Numbered from the stretch's first letter, positions 1 to 7,651 are shown. The stretch is DNA of 24,792 nucleotides from Pseudolysinimonas_A sp041984585 (GCA_041984585.1 JBHIXX010000036.1:1-24792), one strand, 5' to 3'. Notes: generated by a model from the letters alone, not told the origin. Numbers and translations are program-made.

Positions 1-231
1 GCCGCGACCGGGCAGGGCATCGAGGGGACCTCCCAGCTGGTGGTCGACACCGAGCGCCGCGTCATCGTCGGCGCGACCTTCGTCGGCCCCCACGTCGGGG
101 AGATGCTGCACGCCGCGACCATCGCCGTCGTCGGCGAGGTGCCCATCGATCGGCTGTGGCACGCCGTGCCCGCCTACCCGACCCTCAGCGAGGTGTGGCT
201 GCGCTGGCTCGAGGAGTACGGCCGCGGATGA
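1..231 (+). CDS. NAD(P)/FAD-dependent disulfide oxidoreductase, C-terminal part (partial)
   Basis: The open frame enters from the left edge, so only the last 76 residues are visible. They match the dimerisation domain of class I pyridine nucleotide-disulfide oxidoreductases (dihydrolipoamide dehydrogenase, mercuric reductase and relatives): a beta strand ending in VGATFVGPHVGEML, a helix with HAATIAVVG, and the interface loop PAYPTLSEVW. In dihydrolipoamide dehydrogenase this loop carries a His-x4-Glu pair; here Tyr appears to stand near the His place while Ser-Glu is kept, which points away from a true lipoamide dehydrogenase. The redox-active Cys pair and the FAD site lie outside the window, so the substrate cannot be named. 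The TGA stop overlaps the ATG of the methyltransferase gene (ATGA), so the two are probably translationally coupled. Confidence 0.85.
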   Translation, partial: AATGQGIEGTSQLVVDTERRVIVGATFVGPHVGEMLHAATIAVVGEVPIDRLWHAVPAYPTLSEVWLRWLEEYGRG

Positions 232-836
232 GACTCATCGACCGCGCGCTGCTGCGCGCCTCGCGACGCCCCGAGGACCGCGGCGAGGCCGCCCACCGGC
301 GCGACATGCTCGCCTCGGCCACCGGCGTCGTCGTCGAACTGGGCGCCGGGGCCGGCGCCACCTTCGCCCACTACCCGGCGGCCGTCTCGCGGGTCGTCGC
401 CGTGGAACCGGCCGAGCCGCTGCGCGAGCGCGCTGCCGAGGTCGCGGCCGGGGCGAAGGTGCCGATCGAGGTCGTCCCCGGCCGGGCGGAGGCGATCCCC
501 GTGGCCGACCACACCGCCGACACGGTGGTGGCGAGCCTGGTGCTGTGCAGCGTCGACGACCTCGACGCCGTGGTGCGCGAGATCACGCGGGTGCTCGTGC
601 CGCACGGCCGCGTGCTGTTCTACGAGCACGTGCGCGCGGCGGGCGCCCGCGGCGGCCTCGAACGCGCGGCCACCCCGCTGTGGAGCCGGATCGCCGGCGG
701 ATGCCACCTCGACCGGGACCCCGTGGCCGCGTTCGAGCGGGCGGGCTACCGCGTCACCCACCGACGGATGCGGTTCGCCCCCGTGCGCGGGCTGCCGGGG
801 GTCGACCACGTGATCGCGGCGGCGACGCGCGCCTGA
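228..836 (+). CDS. class I SAM-dependent methyltransferase
   Basis: This 202-residue protein has the Rossmann fold of class I methyltransferases. Motif I, VVELGAGAG, is at residues 35-43 and binds S-adenosylmethionine. An acidic residue after strand 2 (VVAVEP, about 56-61) would hold the ribose hydroxyls. Strand 4 reads TVVASLVLCSVDD (about 99-111), followed by the helix and strand typical of the Methyltransf_11/UbiE-like group (ITRVLVPHGRVLFYEHV). The start is taken as the ATG overlapping the stop of the preceding oxidoreductase; an open frame continues upstream but only as a shadow of that gene. Relatives are generally annotated only as methyltransferases, and the acceptor substrate cannot be read from the sequence. 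Coupling to a flavin disulfide oxidoreductase hints at a detoxification or cofactor role, which is inference. Confidence 0.88.
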   Translation: MRLIDRALLRASRRPEDRGEAAHRRDMLASATGVVVELGAGAGATFAHYPAAVSRVVAVEPAEPLRERAAEVAAGAKVPIEVVPGRAEAIPVADHTADTVVASLVLCSVDDLDAVVREITRVLVPHGRVLFYEHVRAAGARGGLERAATPLWSRIAGGCHLDRDPVAAFERAGYRVTHRRMRFAPVRGLPGVDHVIAAATRA

Positions 837-845
837 CCCGCATCC

Positions 846-882
846 GTCCGGGGCTGCCGGACCCCCGCCCCCGCGCGGGGCG
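846..882. terminator. GC-rich hairpins between convergent genes
   Basis: GTCCGG (846-851) pairs with CCGGAC (857-862) across a five-base loop, followed by the self-complementary CCCCGCGCGGGG (871-882). They lie in the 47-base gap between the convergent methyltransferase and TetR genes. There is no T-tract, so termination in either direction is plausible but unproved. Confidence 0.4.
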
Positions 883-883
883 C

Positions 884-1561
884 TCACCCCTGGGCGGCGC
901 GCTCCAGCCCGTCGAGGATGAAGTCGAGCCCCGGGTCGAACGAGTCGCCGAAGTGGTACCCGGGCTGCATCACGTGCTCCATCGTGAAGCGCACCAGGTT
1001 GGGGAACTCGTCGGGCGACAGCGGCATGACGATCTGCTCGGCCGCCTCGTCGAGGTCGCCGCCGGTGTCGCCGAGCGGCAGCGCCGTCTCCTGCAGCGCG
1101 AAGCCGTAGGTGAACGCGTCGACGACCGCGAGCCCGTGCGCGACGAGCGGCAGCGGGAAGCCGGCCGCCAGCCACGCCCCGATGAGCGCCTCGTGGTGGG
1201 CCAGGATGTCGAGCGCCGGGGTGCGCCGCGACTCCATGATCGGGATCGCCCACGGGTGCCGGATGAGGGCGGCCCGCAGCGCGTGGGCGCGCTCGCGGAT
1301 GGCGTCCTTCCAGGAGGCCCCGGGCTCCGGCACGCCGACCTCGTCGAACACGCGGCCGACCATCCCGTCGACGATGTCGTCCTTGCCGTCGACGTAGTGG
1401 TACAGGGTCATCGGCTTGACCCCGAGGTGGTCCGCCAGTTTGCGGATGGTCATCGGCTCGAGGCCGATCTCGTCGGCGAGCTCGATGGCGCCTTCGATGA
1501 TCGCGGAACGGGTGAGCCCGCCCCGCGATCGCGATGCGCCGGATGACGCGGTGGTCGCCAT
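884..1561 (-). CDS. TetR/AcrR family transcriptional regulator (TetR_C-type ligand domain)
   Basis: This 225-residue repressor has an N-terminal TetR helix-turn-helix (about residues 15-62: AIIEGAIELADEIG, then MTIRKLADHLGVKPMTLYHYV) and a C-terminal ligand and dimer domain of the tetracycline-repressor type (TYGFALQE, PLSPDEFPNLVRF, FDPGLDFILDGL). The ATG at 1561 is preceded by a purine-rich ribosome site (AGAGGGGGA) and places the HTH close to the N-terminus. An in-frame extension upstream is only the shadow of the neighbouring oxidoreductase gene. It is divergent from the MDR oxidoreductase gene. Two near-identical 13-bp palindromes lie between them, so it most likely represses that gene and itself and is released by a small ligand. 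The ligand is unknown. Confidence 0.92.
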   Translation of the reverse strand: MATTASSGASRSRGGLTRSAIIEGAIELADEIGLEPMTIRKLADHLGVKPMTLYHYVDGKDDIVDGMVGRVFDEVGVPEPGASWKDAIRERAHALRAALIRHPWAIPIMESRRTPALDILAHHEALIGAWLAAGFPLPLVAHGLAVVDAFTYGFALQETALPLGDTGGDLDEAAEQIVMPLSPDEFPNLVRFTMEHVMQPGYHFGDSFDPGLDFILDGLERAAQG

Positions 1562-1597
1562 TCGGTCCCCCTCTTTCGTGGATTCCCCGTCGGGGGC

Positions 1598-1652
1598 TTG
1601 ACCCATCGTACTAAGTACGGCTACCGTTCTGCGAGTTGTCGTACTTAGTACG
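1598..1652. promoter_or_regulatory. Divergent promoter with two TetR-type operators
   Basis: Two perfect 13-bp palindromes, CGTACTAAGTACG (1607-1619) and CGTACTTAGTACG (1640-1652), are reverse complements of each other and are 33 bp apart centre to centre, about three helical turns. For the plus strand a TTGACC -35 (1598-1603) and a TACCGT -10 (1622-1627) are 18 bp apart. The first palindrome then lies in the spacer and the second just after the probable start point. This is a classic repression layout for the divergent TetR. Palindromes and positions are seen; the regulator assignment is inferred from adjacency. Confidence 0.75.
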
Positions 1653-1708
1653 AACCACACGCATCCGCACCGCCCCATCCATCCGCACCGTCGTCCGAGG
1701 AGGACCCC

Positions 1709-2752
1709 ATGACCACCACCGAGAACCCCCGCCCCGCCGAGCAGTCGGCCGTCCCCGCCACCATGCGCGCCGTCGTGCAGCGCGGCTACGGCGAGACCGA
1801 CGTGCTGCACCTCGAGCAGATCCCCGTGCCCCAGCCCGGCCCCGGCCAGGTGCTGGTGCGGGTGCGCGCCGCCGGCCTCGACCGCGGCGTGTGGCACCTG
1901 ATGGCCGGGCTGCCCTACCTCGTGCGCCCCATGTTCGGCATGTCGACCCCCCGCCAGCCGATCCCCGGCGCCGATGTCGCCGGCGAGATCGTCGCCGTCG
2001 GCCCCGACGCGCCCGGGTCCGACCCGGTCCGGCACGCCGTGGGCGACGCCGTGTTCGGGATCGCCGACGGCAGCTTCGCCGAGTACGCCCTCGCCGACGC
2101 GGCCACGGTCACCCGCATCCCCGAGGGGATCGGCTTCGACGAGGCGGCCGCCGCCGCCGTCTCGGGGCTCACCGCGCTCGAGGCCGTGCGCGACCACGGG
2201 CACGTCGAGGCGGGCCAGCGCGTGCTCGTGATCGGCGCCTCCGGCGGGGTCGGCGGCTTCGCCGTGCAGATCGCCGCGGACGCCGGCGCCGAGGTCACCG
2301 GCGTCGCGAGCGCGGGCAAGGCCGACCTGGTCCGGTCCCTCGGCGCGACCCGGGTGATCGACTACGCCACGACCGACGTCACCGCGCTGCCCGACCGCTA
2401 CGACCTGATCATCGACATCAACGGACGACTGCCGCTCGGCCGCCTCGTGCGCATCCTCACCCCCGAGGGCGCCCTCGTCATCGTCGGCGGCGAGGGCGGC
2501 GGCCGGCTCACCGGCGGCATCGAGCGCCAGTTCGGCGCCCGCCTGCGCTCGGCGTTCACCCGTCGGCGGCTCGGCTTCTTCATCTCTTCGGAGGACCGCG
2601 CCGGGCTGACCGAGCTGGCCGACCTGATGGCCTCCGGCGCGGTGCGCTCCAGCGTCGGCTCGACCTACCCGCTCGAGGAGGTCGGCCGCGCGATCGACGA
2701 CATGCAGGCGGGACTCGTCCGCGGCAAGGCCGTCATCCGCGTCGCCGCCTGA
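1709..2752 (+). CDS. NAD(P)-dependent medium-chain (MDR) oxidoreductase, zinc-free quinone reductase type
   Basis: This 347-residue protein has the two-domain MDR layout: a GroES-like N-terminal domain (MRAVVQRGYGETDVL, PGADVAGEIVAVG at about 86-98) and a Rossmann domain with the NADPH motif GASGGVGG at 176-183. The Cys and His zinc ligands of classical alcohol dehydrogenases are not evident, and the sequence is like the zinc-independent quinone oxidoreductase / RTN4IP1-like group, which reduce quinones or enals with NADPH. The ATG at 1709 follows AGGAGG by seven bases. Control by the divergent TetR through paired operators suggests a detoxification enzyme induced by a reactive carbonyl or quinone. 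It is followed after 80 bases by the DUF4386 gene, probably on the same transcript. Confidence 0.88.
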   Translation: MTTTENPRPAEQSAVPATMRAVVQRGYGETDVLHLEQIPVPQPGPGQVLVRVRAAGLDRGVWHLMAGLPYLVRPMFGMSTPRQPIPGADVAGEIVAVGPDAPGSDPVRHAVGDAVFGIADGSFAEYALADAATVTRIPEGIGFDEAAAAAVSGLTALEAVRDHGHVEAGQRVLVIGASGGVGGFAVQIAADAGAEVTGVASAGKADLVRSLGATRVIDYATTDVTALPDRYDLIIDINGRLPLGRLVRILTPEGALVIVGGEGGGRLTGGIERQFGARLRSAFTRRRLGFFISSEDRAGLTELADLMASGAVRSSVGSTYPLEEVGRAIDDMQAGLVRGKAVIRVAA

Positions 2753-2832
2753 CCCGCCCCAGCCGACCCCACCACCCCATCCGACCGCCCCACCCCCTCA
2801 CCCACCGCACCACCCCATCCGAAGGAGAACCC
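2753..2832 (+). other. G-poor leader between operon genes with repeated CCACCCCATCC
   Basis: The 80-base gap is almost free of G until the ribosome site. It holds CCACCCCATCC twice (2772-2782 and 2810-2820), and the second copy runs straight into GAAGGAG and the ATG. The same 11-mer precedes the PEBP gene on the minus strand (10116-10126). Such a stretch should stay single-stranded in mRNA in a genome this GC-rich. No hairpin terminator is seen, so read-through from the oxidoreductase gene is expected. Confidence 0.45.
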
Positions 2833-3558
2833 ATGTCCACCGTCATCGACACCAGCCGCCGCACCGCGGCCCGCATCGCCGGAGTCGGCTACGTCGCGCT
2901 GTTCGTGCTCGCGATCTTCGCCAACTTCGTCGTCAAGCAGGGGATGATCGACCCCGCCGACGCGCAGGCCACGGCCGCCGCCATCACCGAGCAGGAGGGC
3001 ATGTTCCGCCTCGGGCTCACCGCGTTCGTCGTGATCTTCCTGCTCGACATCCCCGTCGCCTGGGGCCTCTACGTGCTGTTCGCCCCGGCCGGCCGCACCC
3101 GGTCGCTGCTCGTCGCCTGGTTCCGCATCGCCTACACGGTGTTCCTCGGCGTCGCCGCGGTGTTCATGTTCCTCGGCCTGCAGATCGCGACCGGCGCCGT
3201 CGGCTCGCTCGACGCCGAGGTGGCGCTGCTCATGTTCGAGGCGTTCGACTTCGCCTGGTTCGTCGGACTGCTCGCCTTCGGCGTGCACCTGATCACGCTC
3301 GGCGCGCTGATCCTGCGCTCGCGCATCGCGCCCCGCGCGATCGGCGTCATCCTCGCCGTCGCCGGCGCCGCGTACGCCTTCGACACCGTGCTGCACGTGC
3401 TGCTCGTCGACTACGCCGCCATCGCCGACGTGATGCTCGCGATCGTCGCGGTGCCGTCGATCGTCGCCGAGTTCGCGTTCACGATCTGGCTGCTCCTCGC
3501 CGGTCGCCGGTCGAGCGCGGTCACCCGCGAGGAGGAGCGCGAGCTCGTCGCCGCCTGA
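2833..3558 (+). CDS. DUF4386 domain-containing membrane protein
   Basis: This 241-residue polytopic membrane protein matches the DUF4386 family. It starts with the typical RRTAARIAGVGYVALFVLAI helix, then a short exported loop (IDPADAQATAAAITEQEGMF), and further membrane helices around VVIFLLDIPVAWGLYVLF, VFLGVAAVFMFLGL, FVGLLAFGVHLITLGALIL, IGVILAVAGAAYAFDTVLHVL and LAIVAVPSIVAEFAFTIWLLL. About six to seven helices are expected. The family has no established function; members are often linked to stress regulators and oxidoreductases. The ATG follows GAAGGAG by five to six bases. Its place behind the MDR gene suggests joint control by the TetR at 884-1561. Confidence 0.85.
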   Translation: MSTVIDTSRRTAARIAGVGYVALFVLAIFANFVVKQGMIDPADAQATAAAITEQEGMFRLGLTAFVVIFLLDIPVAWGLYVLFAPAGRTRSLLVAWFRIAYTVFLGVAAVFMFLGLQIATGAVGSLDAEVALLMFEAFDFAWFVGLLAFGVHLITLGALILRSRIAPRAIGVILAVAGAAYAFDTVLHVLLVDYAAIADVMLAIVAVPSIVAEFAFTIWLLLAGRRSSAVTREEERELVAA

Positions 3559-3573
3559 GCCCTCACCCCGGAT

Positions 3574-3602
3574 GCCCCGTCGACCCGCGCGGTCGGCGGG
3601 GC
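3574..3602. terminator. Hairpin between convergent DUF4386 and TetR genes
   Basis: GCCCCGTCGACC (3574-3585) pairs with GGTCGGCGGGGC (3591-3602) across the loop CGCGC, with a single G-T pair in twelve. It starts 15 bases after the DUF4386 stop. It may serve both convergent genes. No T-tract follows. Confidence 0.6.
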
Positions 3603-3661
3603 GTCCGCGTGTCGTCGCTCAGCGCGGACCGGTCCCGGCTCAGCCGACCGCGCCCGGTGCG

Positions 3662-4228
3662 TCACCCGCGGCGATCATCCAGCTGCGGGCCGAGGAGGAT
3701 CCGCCAGAGCCACTCCACCGCCACGGGAACCGGCGGGCGCGGGTCGCGCGCGAGCCACGCCCGCAGCACGCCGAGCGCGGAGCCGGCGACCCCGGCCGCG
3801 ATGACGTCGGGCGGCAGCCCGTCGTCGTAGCGGTCGGCGCGGTCGGCGCGCGGGAGGGCGTCGAGCACGATCGCCTCGATCCGCGCCGAGAGTCGCGCGA
3901 CCACGACCCCGCCGGCGCGCCCCAGCACCTGGCGGTAGAGCTCGGCGTTCTCGTCGAAGTGCTCGAGGAACATCGTCAGCACGTGCGGCGGTTCGTGACC
4001 GATCTGGATGCGGTCGGGCAGCGCGGCCCCCGCCGCCTCGGCCACCGCGTCGAGCGCGTCGGCGAGCAGCGTCTCCTTGTCGGAGTAGTGCTGGTAGAAG
4101 GTGCTGCGGTTGACCTCGGCGCGGTCCGCGATGTCGGCGACGGTGATGTCGTCGAGCGGCCGCTCCCGTGCGAGCGCGAACAGGGCGTCCTGCAGGCTCG
4201 CGCGGGTGCGGGCGATGCGCGGGTCCAT
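3662..4228 (-). CDS. TetR/AcrR family transcriptional regulator
   Basis: This 188-residue regulator has a clear TetR HTH in its first 60 residues (RTRASLQDALFALARERPLD, then ITVADIADRAEVNRSTFYQHY and a KETLLADAL helix) and a helical ligand domain with EHFDENAELYRQVLG. It is divergent from the MMPL exporter gene, and two 14-bp imperfect palindromes lie in between. It probably represses the exporter. The ATG at 4228 has no ribosome site; a CACAAT hexamer (4235-4240 on the complement) ends six bases before it, so the transcript may be leaderless. The inducer is unknown. Confidence 0.9.
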   Translation of the reverse strand: MDPRIARTRASLQDALFALARERPLDDITVADIADRAEVNRSTFYQHYSDKETLLADALDAVAEAAGAALPDRIQIGHEPPHVLTMFLEHFDENAELYRQVLGRAGGVVVARLSARIEAIVLDALPRADRADRYDDGLPPDVIAAGVAGSALGVLRAWLARDPRPPVPVAVEWLWRILLGPQLDDRRG

Positions 4229-4234
4229 GTGTCG

Positions 4235-4310
4235 ATTGTGGCCCCCCGGGTGAACAGTCGCTGGGAATTCTCCGACATCCGTCGGTTTTCCAACATGTGT
4301 CGGTTAGCCT
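4235..4310. promoter_or_regulatory. Divergent TetR/MMPL promoter with two 14-bp operators
   Basis: CCGACATCCGTCGG (4272-4285) and CCAACATGTGTCGG (4290-4303) share 11 of 14 positions and are both near-palindromes; they repeat at an 18-bp step. TAGCCT (4305-4310) directly abuts the second site and is a good -10 for the MMPL gene. On the other strand CACAAT (4235-4240) is a -10 candidate six bases before the TetR ATG. A TetR dimer on the second site would block the MMPL promoter. Repeats are seen; function is inferred. Confidence 0.7.
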
Positions 4311-4367
4311 GCCGATGGCTCGAGGGCGCGCCGATCATTCATTCGCACAGCACACAGGACGGACCCC

Positions 4368-6899
4368 GTGGCCGAACTCCTCTACCGCCTCGCCCGCTTC
4401 GCCTCCCGCCGCGCACTGCCGGTCATCGGGGCCTGGGTGGTGGCCCTCGCGCTCGCCGTGGGCGGCTTCCTCGCCTTCGGCGGCTCCCTCGCCTCCACGC
4501 TCAGCATCCCCGGCACCGAGACCGACCGGGTCACCGCGGTGCTCGAGGACGAGATCCCCGGCGTCGGGGGCGCGGTCGGAACGGTCGTGTTCAGCACCAC
4601 CGACGGCTCCGAGATCGACGCCGAGCAGCAGGCCGAGATCGCCGACCTGCTCGACGAGATCTCCGGCATGGACGACGTGGCCGAGGCCGTCGACCCGTTC
4701 GCGACCGCGGCGGAGCGCGCCGATCGCGCCGCCCAGATCGCCGACGGCCAGGAGCAGATCGAGGCCGCCGAGGCACAGCTCGACGCGGGACAGGACCAGC
4801 TCGACGCCGGACAGGCGCAGCTGGATGCCGCCATCGCGCAGGCGAAGGCGGCCGGCGTCTACGACCAGGCGGCCGCCCAGTTCGACGCCCAGCAGGACCA
4901 GATCGACGCGCAGCAGGTGCAGCTCGACGACGGCCGCGCCGAGCTCGCCGACCAGGCCGAGCAGCTCGAGCTCGCCGAGCGCCTGCTCGACGCCTCGGCC
5001 GAGATCCGCTCGGTGTCGGAGAACGGCAGCACCGCGGTCGGCGCGGTCATCTTCGACGAGAGCCTGTTCGACCTCACGCCCGAGGTGCGCACCGCGGTCG
5101 GCGACGTGCTCGACGAGGCCGGCATCGCCGGCATCCAGATCGACTACTCCGAGACCCTGTCGGCCTCGATCGACGGACTCGTCGGGCCGGGGGAGATCAT
5201 CGGGGTGCTGATCGCGGCGATCGTGCTGGTGATCATGATGCGGGCCCTGCTCCCGGCGGCGCTCCCGCTCATCTCGTCGCTGGTCGGGGTCGGCGTCGGG
5301 GTCGCCGGGTCGCTCGCCTTCTCGGGCGTCGTCGACATGACCTCCGCCACCCCGGTGCTCGGCCTCATGCTCGGGCTCGCCGTCGGCATCGACTACTCGC
5401 TGTTCATCGTCAACCGGCACCGCCGCCAGCTGCGCGACGGGGTCGAGCTGCACGACTCGATCGCCCTCGCCAACGGCACCTCCGGCACCGCCGTGGTGTT
5501 CGCCGGCGCGACGGTCGTCGTGGCCCTGGTGGCGCTGCTGGTCACCGGCATCCCGTTCCTCGGCGTCATGGGCGTCGTCGGCGCCGCGTGCGTCGCGATC
5601 GCGGCGCTGGTCGCCGTGACCCTCACGCCGGCGATGCTGGGGCTGCTCGGCACGCGCGTGCTCCGGCGGCGCGACCGCGACCGCATCGGGTCCGCCGAGC
5701 ACGCGCCCGCGCCGGTGCGCCCGATGGGCACCGGACGCGCCGTCGTCGCGGTACTCGTCTCCGTCGTCGGACTGCTCGTCATCGCCATCCCGGCGCTGTC
5801 GCTGCACCTGGGCCTGCCCGGCGGCGCGACCGCCGAGCCCGACTCGTCGGAGTACCGGGCGTACCACACCATCGCCGAGGAGTTCGGCGAAGGTCAGAAC
5901 GGCACGCTCGTCATCGTCGCCCAGTTCGACGAGCCGATCGCCGACGACGACACCCTCGCCACCCAGGCCGACATCGCCGACCTGCTGATGGACGCCGACG
6001 GCGTCGTCGCGGTCGCGCCGGTCGGGGTCTCCGACGACGGGTCGACCCTCGCCTTCCAGGTCGTCCCCGCCGAGGGCCCGTCGAGCCTCGAGACCGAGGC
6101 GCTCGTGCACGAGCTGCGCGAGCTGTCGCCGCTCGAGGGTGGAGCGCTCGACGGCACCGAACTCGGCGTCGCCGGGCAGACGTCGGGCAACATCGACATC
6201 TCCGAGAAGCTGCAGTCGGTGCTGCCGCTCTACCTCGCCGTCGTCGTCGGTCTCTCGCTGCTGATCCTGGTGGTCGTGTTCCGCTCGCTGCTCGTGCCGA
6301 TCATCGCCACCGCCGGCTTCGTGCTGTCGTTCCTCGCCGCACTCGGCGCGGTGGTCGCCGTCTACCAGTGGGGCTGGCTCGGACCGCTGTTCGGCGTGCA
6401 CGACACCGGCCCGGTGCTCAACTTCGCGCCGATCATCATCGTCGGGGTGCTGTTCGGCCTCGCCATGGACTACCAGCTCTTCCTGGTCTCCGGGATGCGG
6501 GAGGCCTACGTCCACGGCGCGCCCGCGCGGATCGCCGTGTCGGCCGGGCTGCGCAACGGCCGGGCCGTGGTCACCGCGGCCGCGATCATCATGGCCTCGG
6601 TGTTCGGCGGCTTCGTGTTCAGCCACCTGGGTTACATCCGCCCGCTCGGCTTCGGCCTCGCCACCGGCGTGCTGTTCGACGCCTTCGTGGTGCGGATGCT
6701 GCTCACCCCGGCGCTCATGCACCTGCTCGGCAATGCCGCGTGGTGGCTGCCGAAGTGGCTCGACCGCATCCTGCCCCGCGTCGACGTGGAGGGCGCCGCA
6801 CTCGAGCGCTCGCACCCGACGCTCGGCGTGCACCACGACGACCCGGTCGCCGCCGCGGACGAGGACGACGACCGCGAGCGCCAGCCCGCCGGCGTCTGA
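4368..6899 (+). CDS. MMPL family RND-type transporter
   Basis: This 843-residue protein belongs to the MMPL branch of RND exporters, which use the proton gradient to move lipids, siderophores or drugs out of the cell. The first helix (residues 17-37) is followed by an exported porter domain. Helix clusters after about 285 and about 610 give the usual 1+5, 1+5 arrangement, including LGLAVGIDYSLFIVNRHRR and FGLAMDYQLFLVSGMREAY, the conserved Asp-Tyr motifs of the proton path. The first exported domain carries a heptad-rich insertion (residues 118-210) likely to form a coiled coil. Translation starts at GTG 4368 behind AGGACGGA. Divergence from a TetR gene fits an inducible drug or toxic-lipid exporter; the substrate cannot be told. 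Confidence 0.93.
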   Translation: MAELLYRLARFASRRALPVIGAWVVALALAVGGFLAFGGSLASTLSIPGTETDRVTAVLEDEIPGVGGAVGTVVFSTTDGSEIDAEQQAEIADLLDEISGMDDVAEAVDPFATAAERADRAAQIADGQEQIEAAEAQLDAGQDQLDAGQAQLDAAIAQAKAAGVYDQAAAQFDAQQDQIDAQQVQLDDGRAELADQAEQLELAERLLDASAEIRSVSENGSTAVGAVIFDESLFDLTPEVRTAVGDVLDEAGIAGIQIDYSETLSASIDGLVGPGEIIGVLIAAIVLVIMMRALLPAALPLISSLVGVGVGVAGSLAFSGVVDMTSATPVLGLMLGLAVGIDYSLFIVNRHRRQLRDGVELHDSIALANGTSGTAVVFAGATVVVALVALLVTGIPFLGVMGVVGAACVAIAALVAVTLTPAMLGLLGTRVLRRRDRDRIGSAEHAPAPVRPMGTGRAVVAVLVSVVGLLVIAIPALSLHLGLPGGATAEPDSSEYRAYHTIAEEFGEGQNGTLVIVAQFDEPIADDDTLATQADIADLLMDADGVVAVAPVGVSDDGSTLAFQVVPAEGPSSLETEALVHELRELSPLEGGALDGTELGVAGQTSGNIDISEKLQSVLPLYLAVVVGLSLLILVVVFRSLLVPIIATAGFVLSFLAALGAVVAVYQWGWLGPLFGVHDTGPVLNFAPIIIVGVLFGLAMDYQLFLVSGMREAYVHGAPARIAVSAGLRNGRAVVTAAAIIMASVFGGFVFSHLGYIRPLGFGLATGVLFDAFVVRMLLTPALMHLLGNAAWWLPKWLDRILPRVDVEGAALERSHPTLGVHHDDPVAAADEDDDRERQPAGV

Positions 6900-6914
6900 G
6901 CGCGGCCCTCGAGC

Positions 6915-6946
6915 GCCCGCCGCACCGGTCACCCGGGGCGGCGGGC
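6915..6946. terminator. Hairpin between MMPL and TetR genes
   Basis: GCCCGCCGC (6915-6923) pairs with GCGGCGGGC (6938-6946), with an inner CCGG/CCGG pair (6925-6928, 6933-6936). It starts 15 bases after the MMPL stop and 10 bases beyond the stop of the convergent TetR gene, so it can serve both. Confidence 0.6.
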
Positions 6947-6956
6947 ACTCGCGCGC

Positions 6957-7538
6957 CTAGCCGGTGGCGGCGTCGATGAGCACCTCGGCGGCGGCCCGCG
7001 CCTGGCGGGCCGCCTCGGGGCTGCCGTCGATCGCGGCCGTCGTCTGCGCGCCCTCGGCGAGGATCGCGAGCTGCGCCGCGAGCGAGGGGGGCGCCCCGAG
7101 CCCGACGACGAGGTCGGCGACGTAGCGCTGGAATGCGCGCTTCTGCTCGCGCGCGATCTCGGCGACCGCGGGAGAGACCGCGCCGAGTTCGCCGTAGGCG
7201 TTGATGAACCCGCAGCCGCGGAAGTCCTCCTCGCGGAACCACGAGTCGAGGAAATCGTAGACGGCGAGCAGCCGGTCGCGCGGGGTCTCCGCGCCCTCGG
7301 CGGCGCGCGCGATGCCGGCGTTCCAGATCTCGCTGCGCCGGTGCAGCACCTCGCCGAGCAGGTGCTCCTTCGAGGGGAACTCGGCGTAGAGCCGCTTCAG
7401 CGGAACCCCCGCCTCGGTGCGCACGGCATCCATCCCCACCGCCTGGATGCCGCGGCTGTAGAAGAGCCGGTCGGCCGCCTCGAGCACGCGGTCATGGTCG
7501 GTCGACGGGGTGCCGGAGGGACCCGGGGATTCGGTCAC
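6957..7538 (-). CDS. TetR/AcrR family transcriptional regulator (LmrA/YxaF-like C-terminus)
   Basis: This 193-residue repressor has the N-terminal HTH (DHDRVLEAADRLFYSRGIQA, MDAVRTEAGVPLKRLYAEFPSKEHLL; about residues 14-62) and a C-terminal domain with FRGCGFINAYGEL, a segment typical of the LmrA/YxaF-like TetR group. Position 7538 is a GTG preceded by GGAGAG nine bases upstream. It is divergent from the shortened hydrolase gene. Two strong palindromes lie between the genes, so it should repress both. In related loci such regulators control oxidoreductase or hydrolase genes and respond to small aromatic or electrophilic compounds; this is family knowledge, not evidence for this protein. Confidence 0.9.
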   Translation of the reverse strand: MTESPGPSGTPSTDHDRVLEAADRLFYSRGIQAVGMDAVRTEAGVPLKRLYAEFPSKEHLLGEVLHRRSEIWNAGIARAAEGAETPRDRLLAVYDFLDSWFREEDFRGCGFINAYGELGAVSPAVAEIAREQKRAFQRYVADLVVGLGAPPSLAAQLAILAEGAQTTAAIDGSPEAARQARAAAEVLIDAATG

Positions 7539-7558
7539 GAAGTTCTCTCCTTCGGGGG

Positions 7559-7620
7559 TTGCGCGTGAGAACGTGCGTTCTCTACTATAGTCGACGCCGG
7601 GTGAGAACGAGCGTTCTCAC
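7559..7620. promoter_or_regulatory. Divergent promoter with two GAGAACG-type operators
   Basis: GAGAACGTGCGTTCTC (7567-7582) has 7-bp arms, and GTGAGAACGAGCGTTCTCAC (7601-7620) has perfect 9-bp arms. Their centres are 36 bp apart. Between them lies ACTATAGT (7584-7591), itself a palindrome that reads TATAGT on both strands and could serve as -10 in either direction. A plus-strand promoter TTGCGC (7559-7564), 18 bp, TACTAT (7583-7588) also fits. The layout strongly suggests autorepression and repression of the hydrolase gene by the TetR encoded at 6957-7538. Confidence 0.78.
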
Positions 7621-7651
7621 CCACAGCCCGGGCCACAAAGGAGAAGGAATC

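Noticed and set aside
545..1546. Long open frames opposite or across real genes throughout (for example 545-1546, 3572-6979, 13033-16218, 18732-21152)
   Set aside because: They lie over well-supported genes, code for Arg/Pro/Ala-rich low-complexity sequence and are the usual shadow frames of high-GC DNA.
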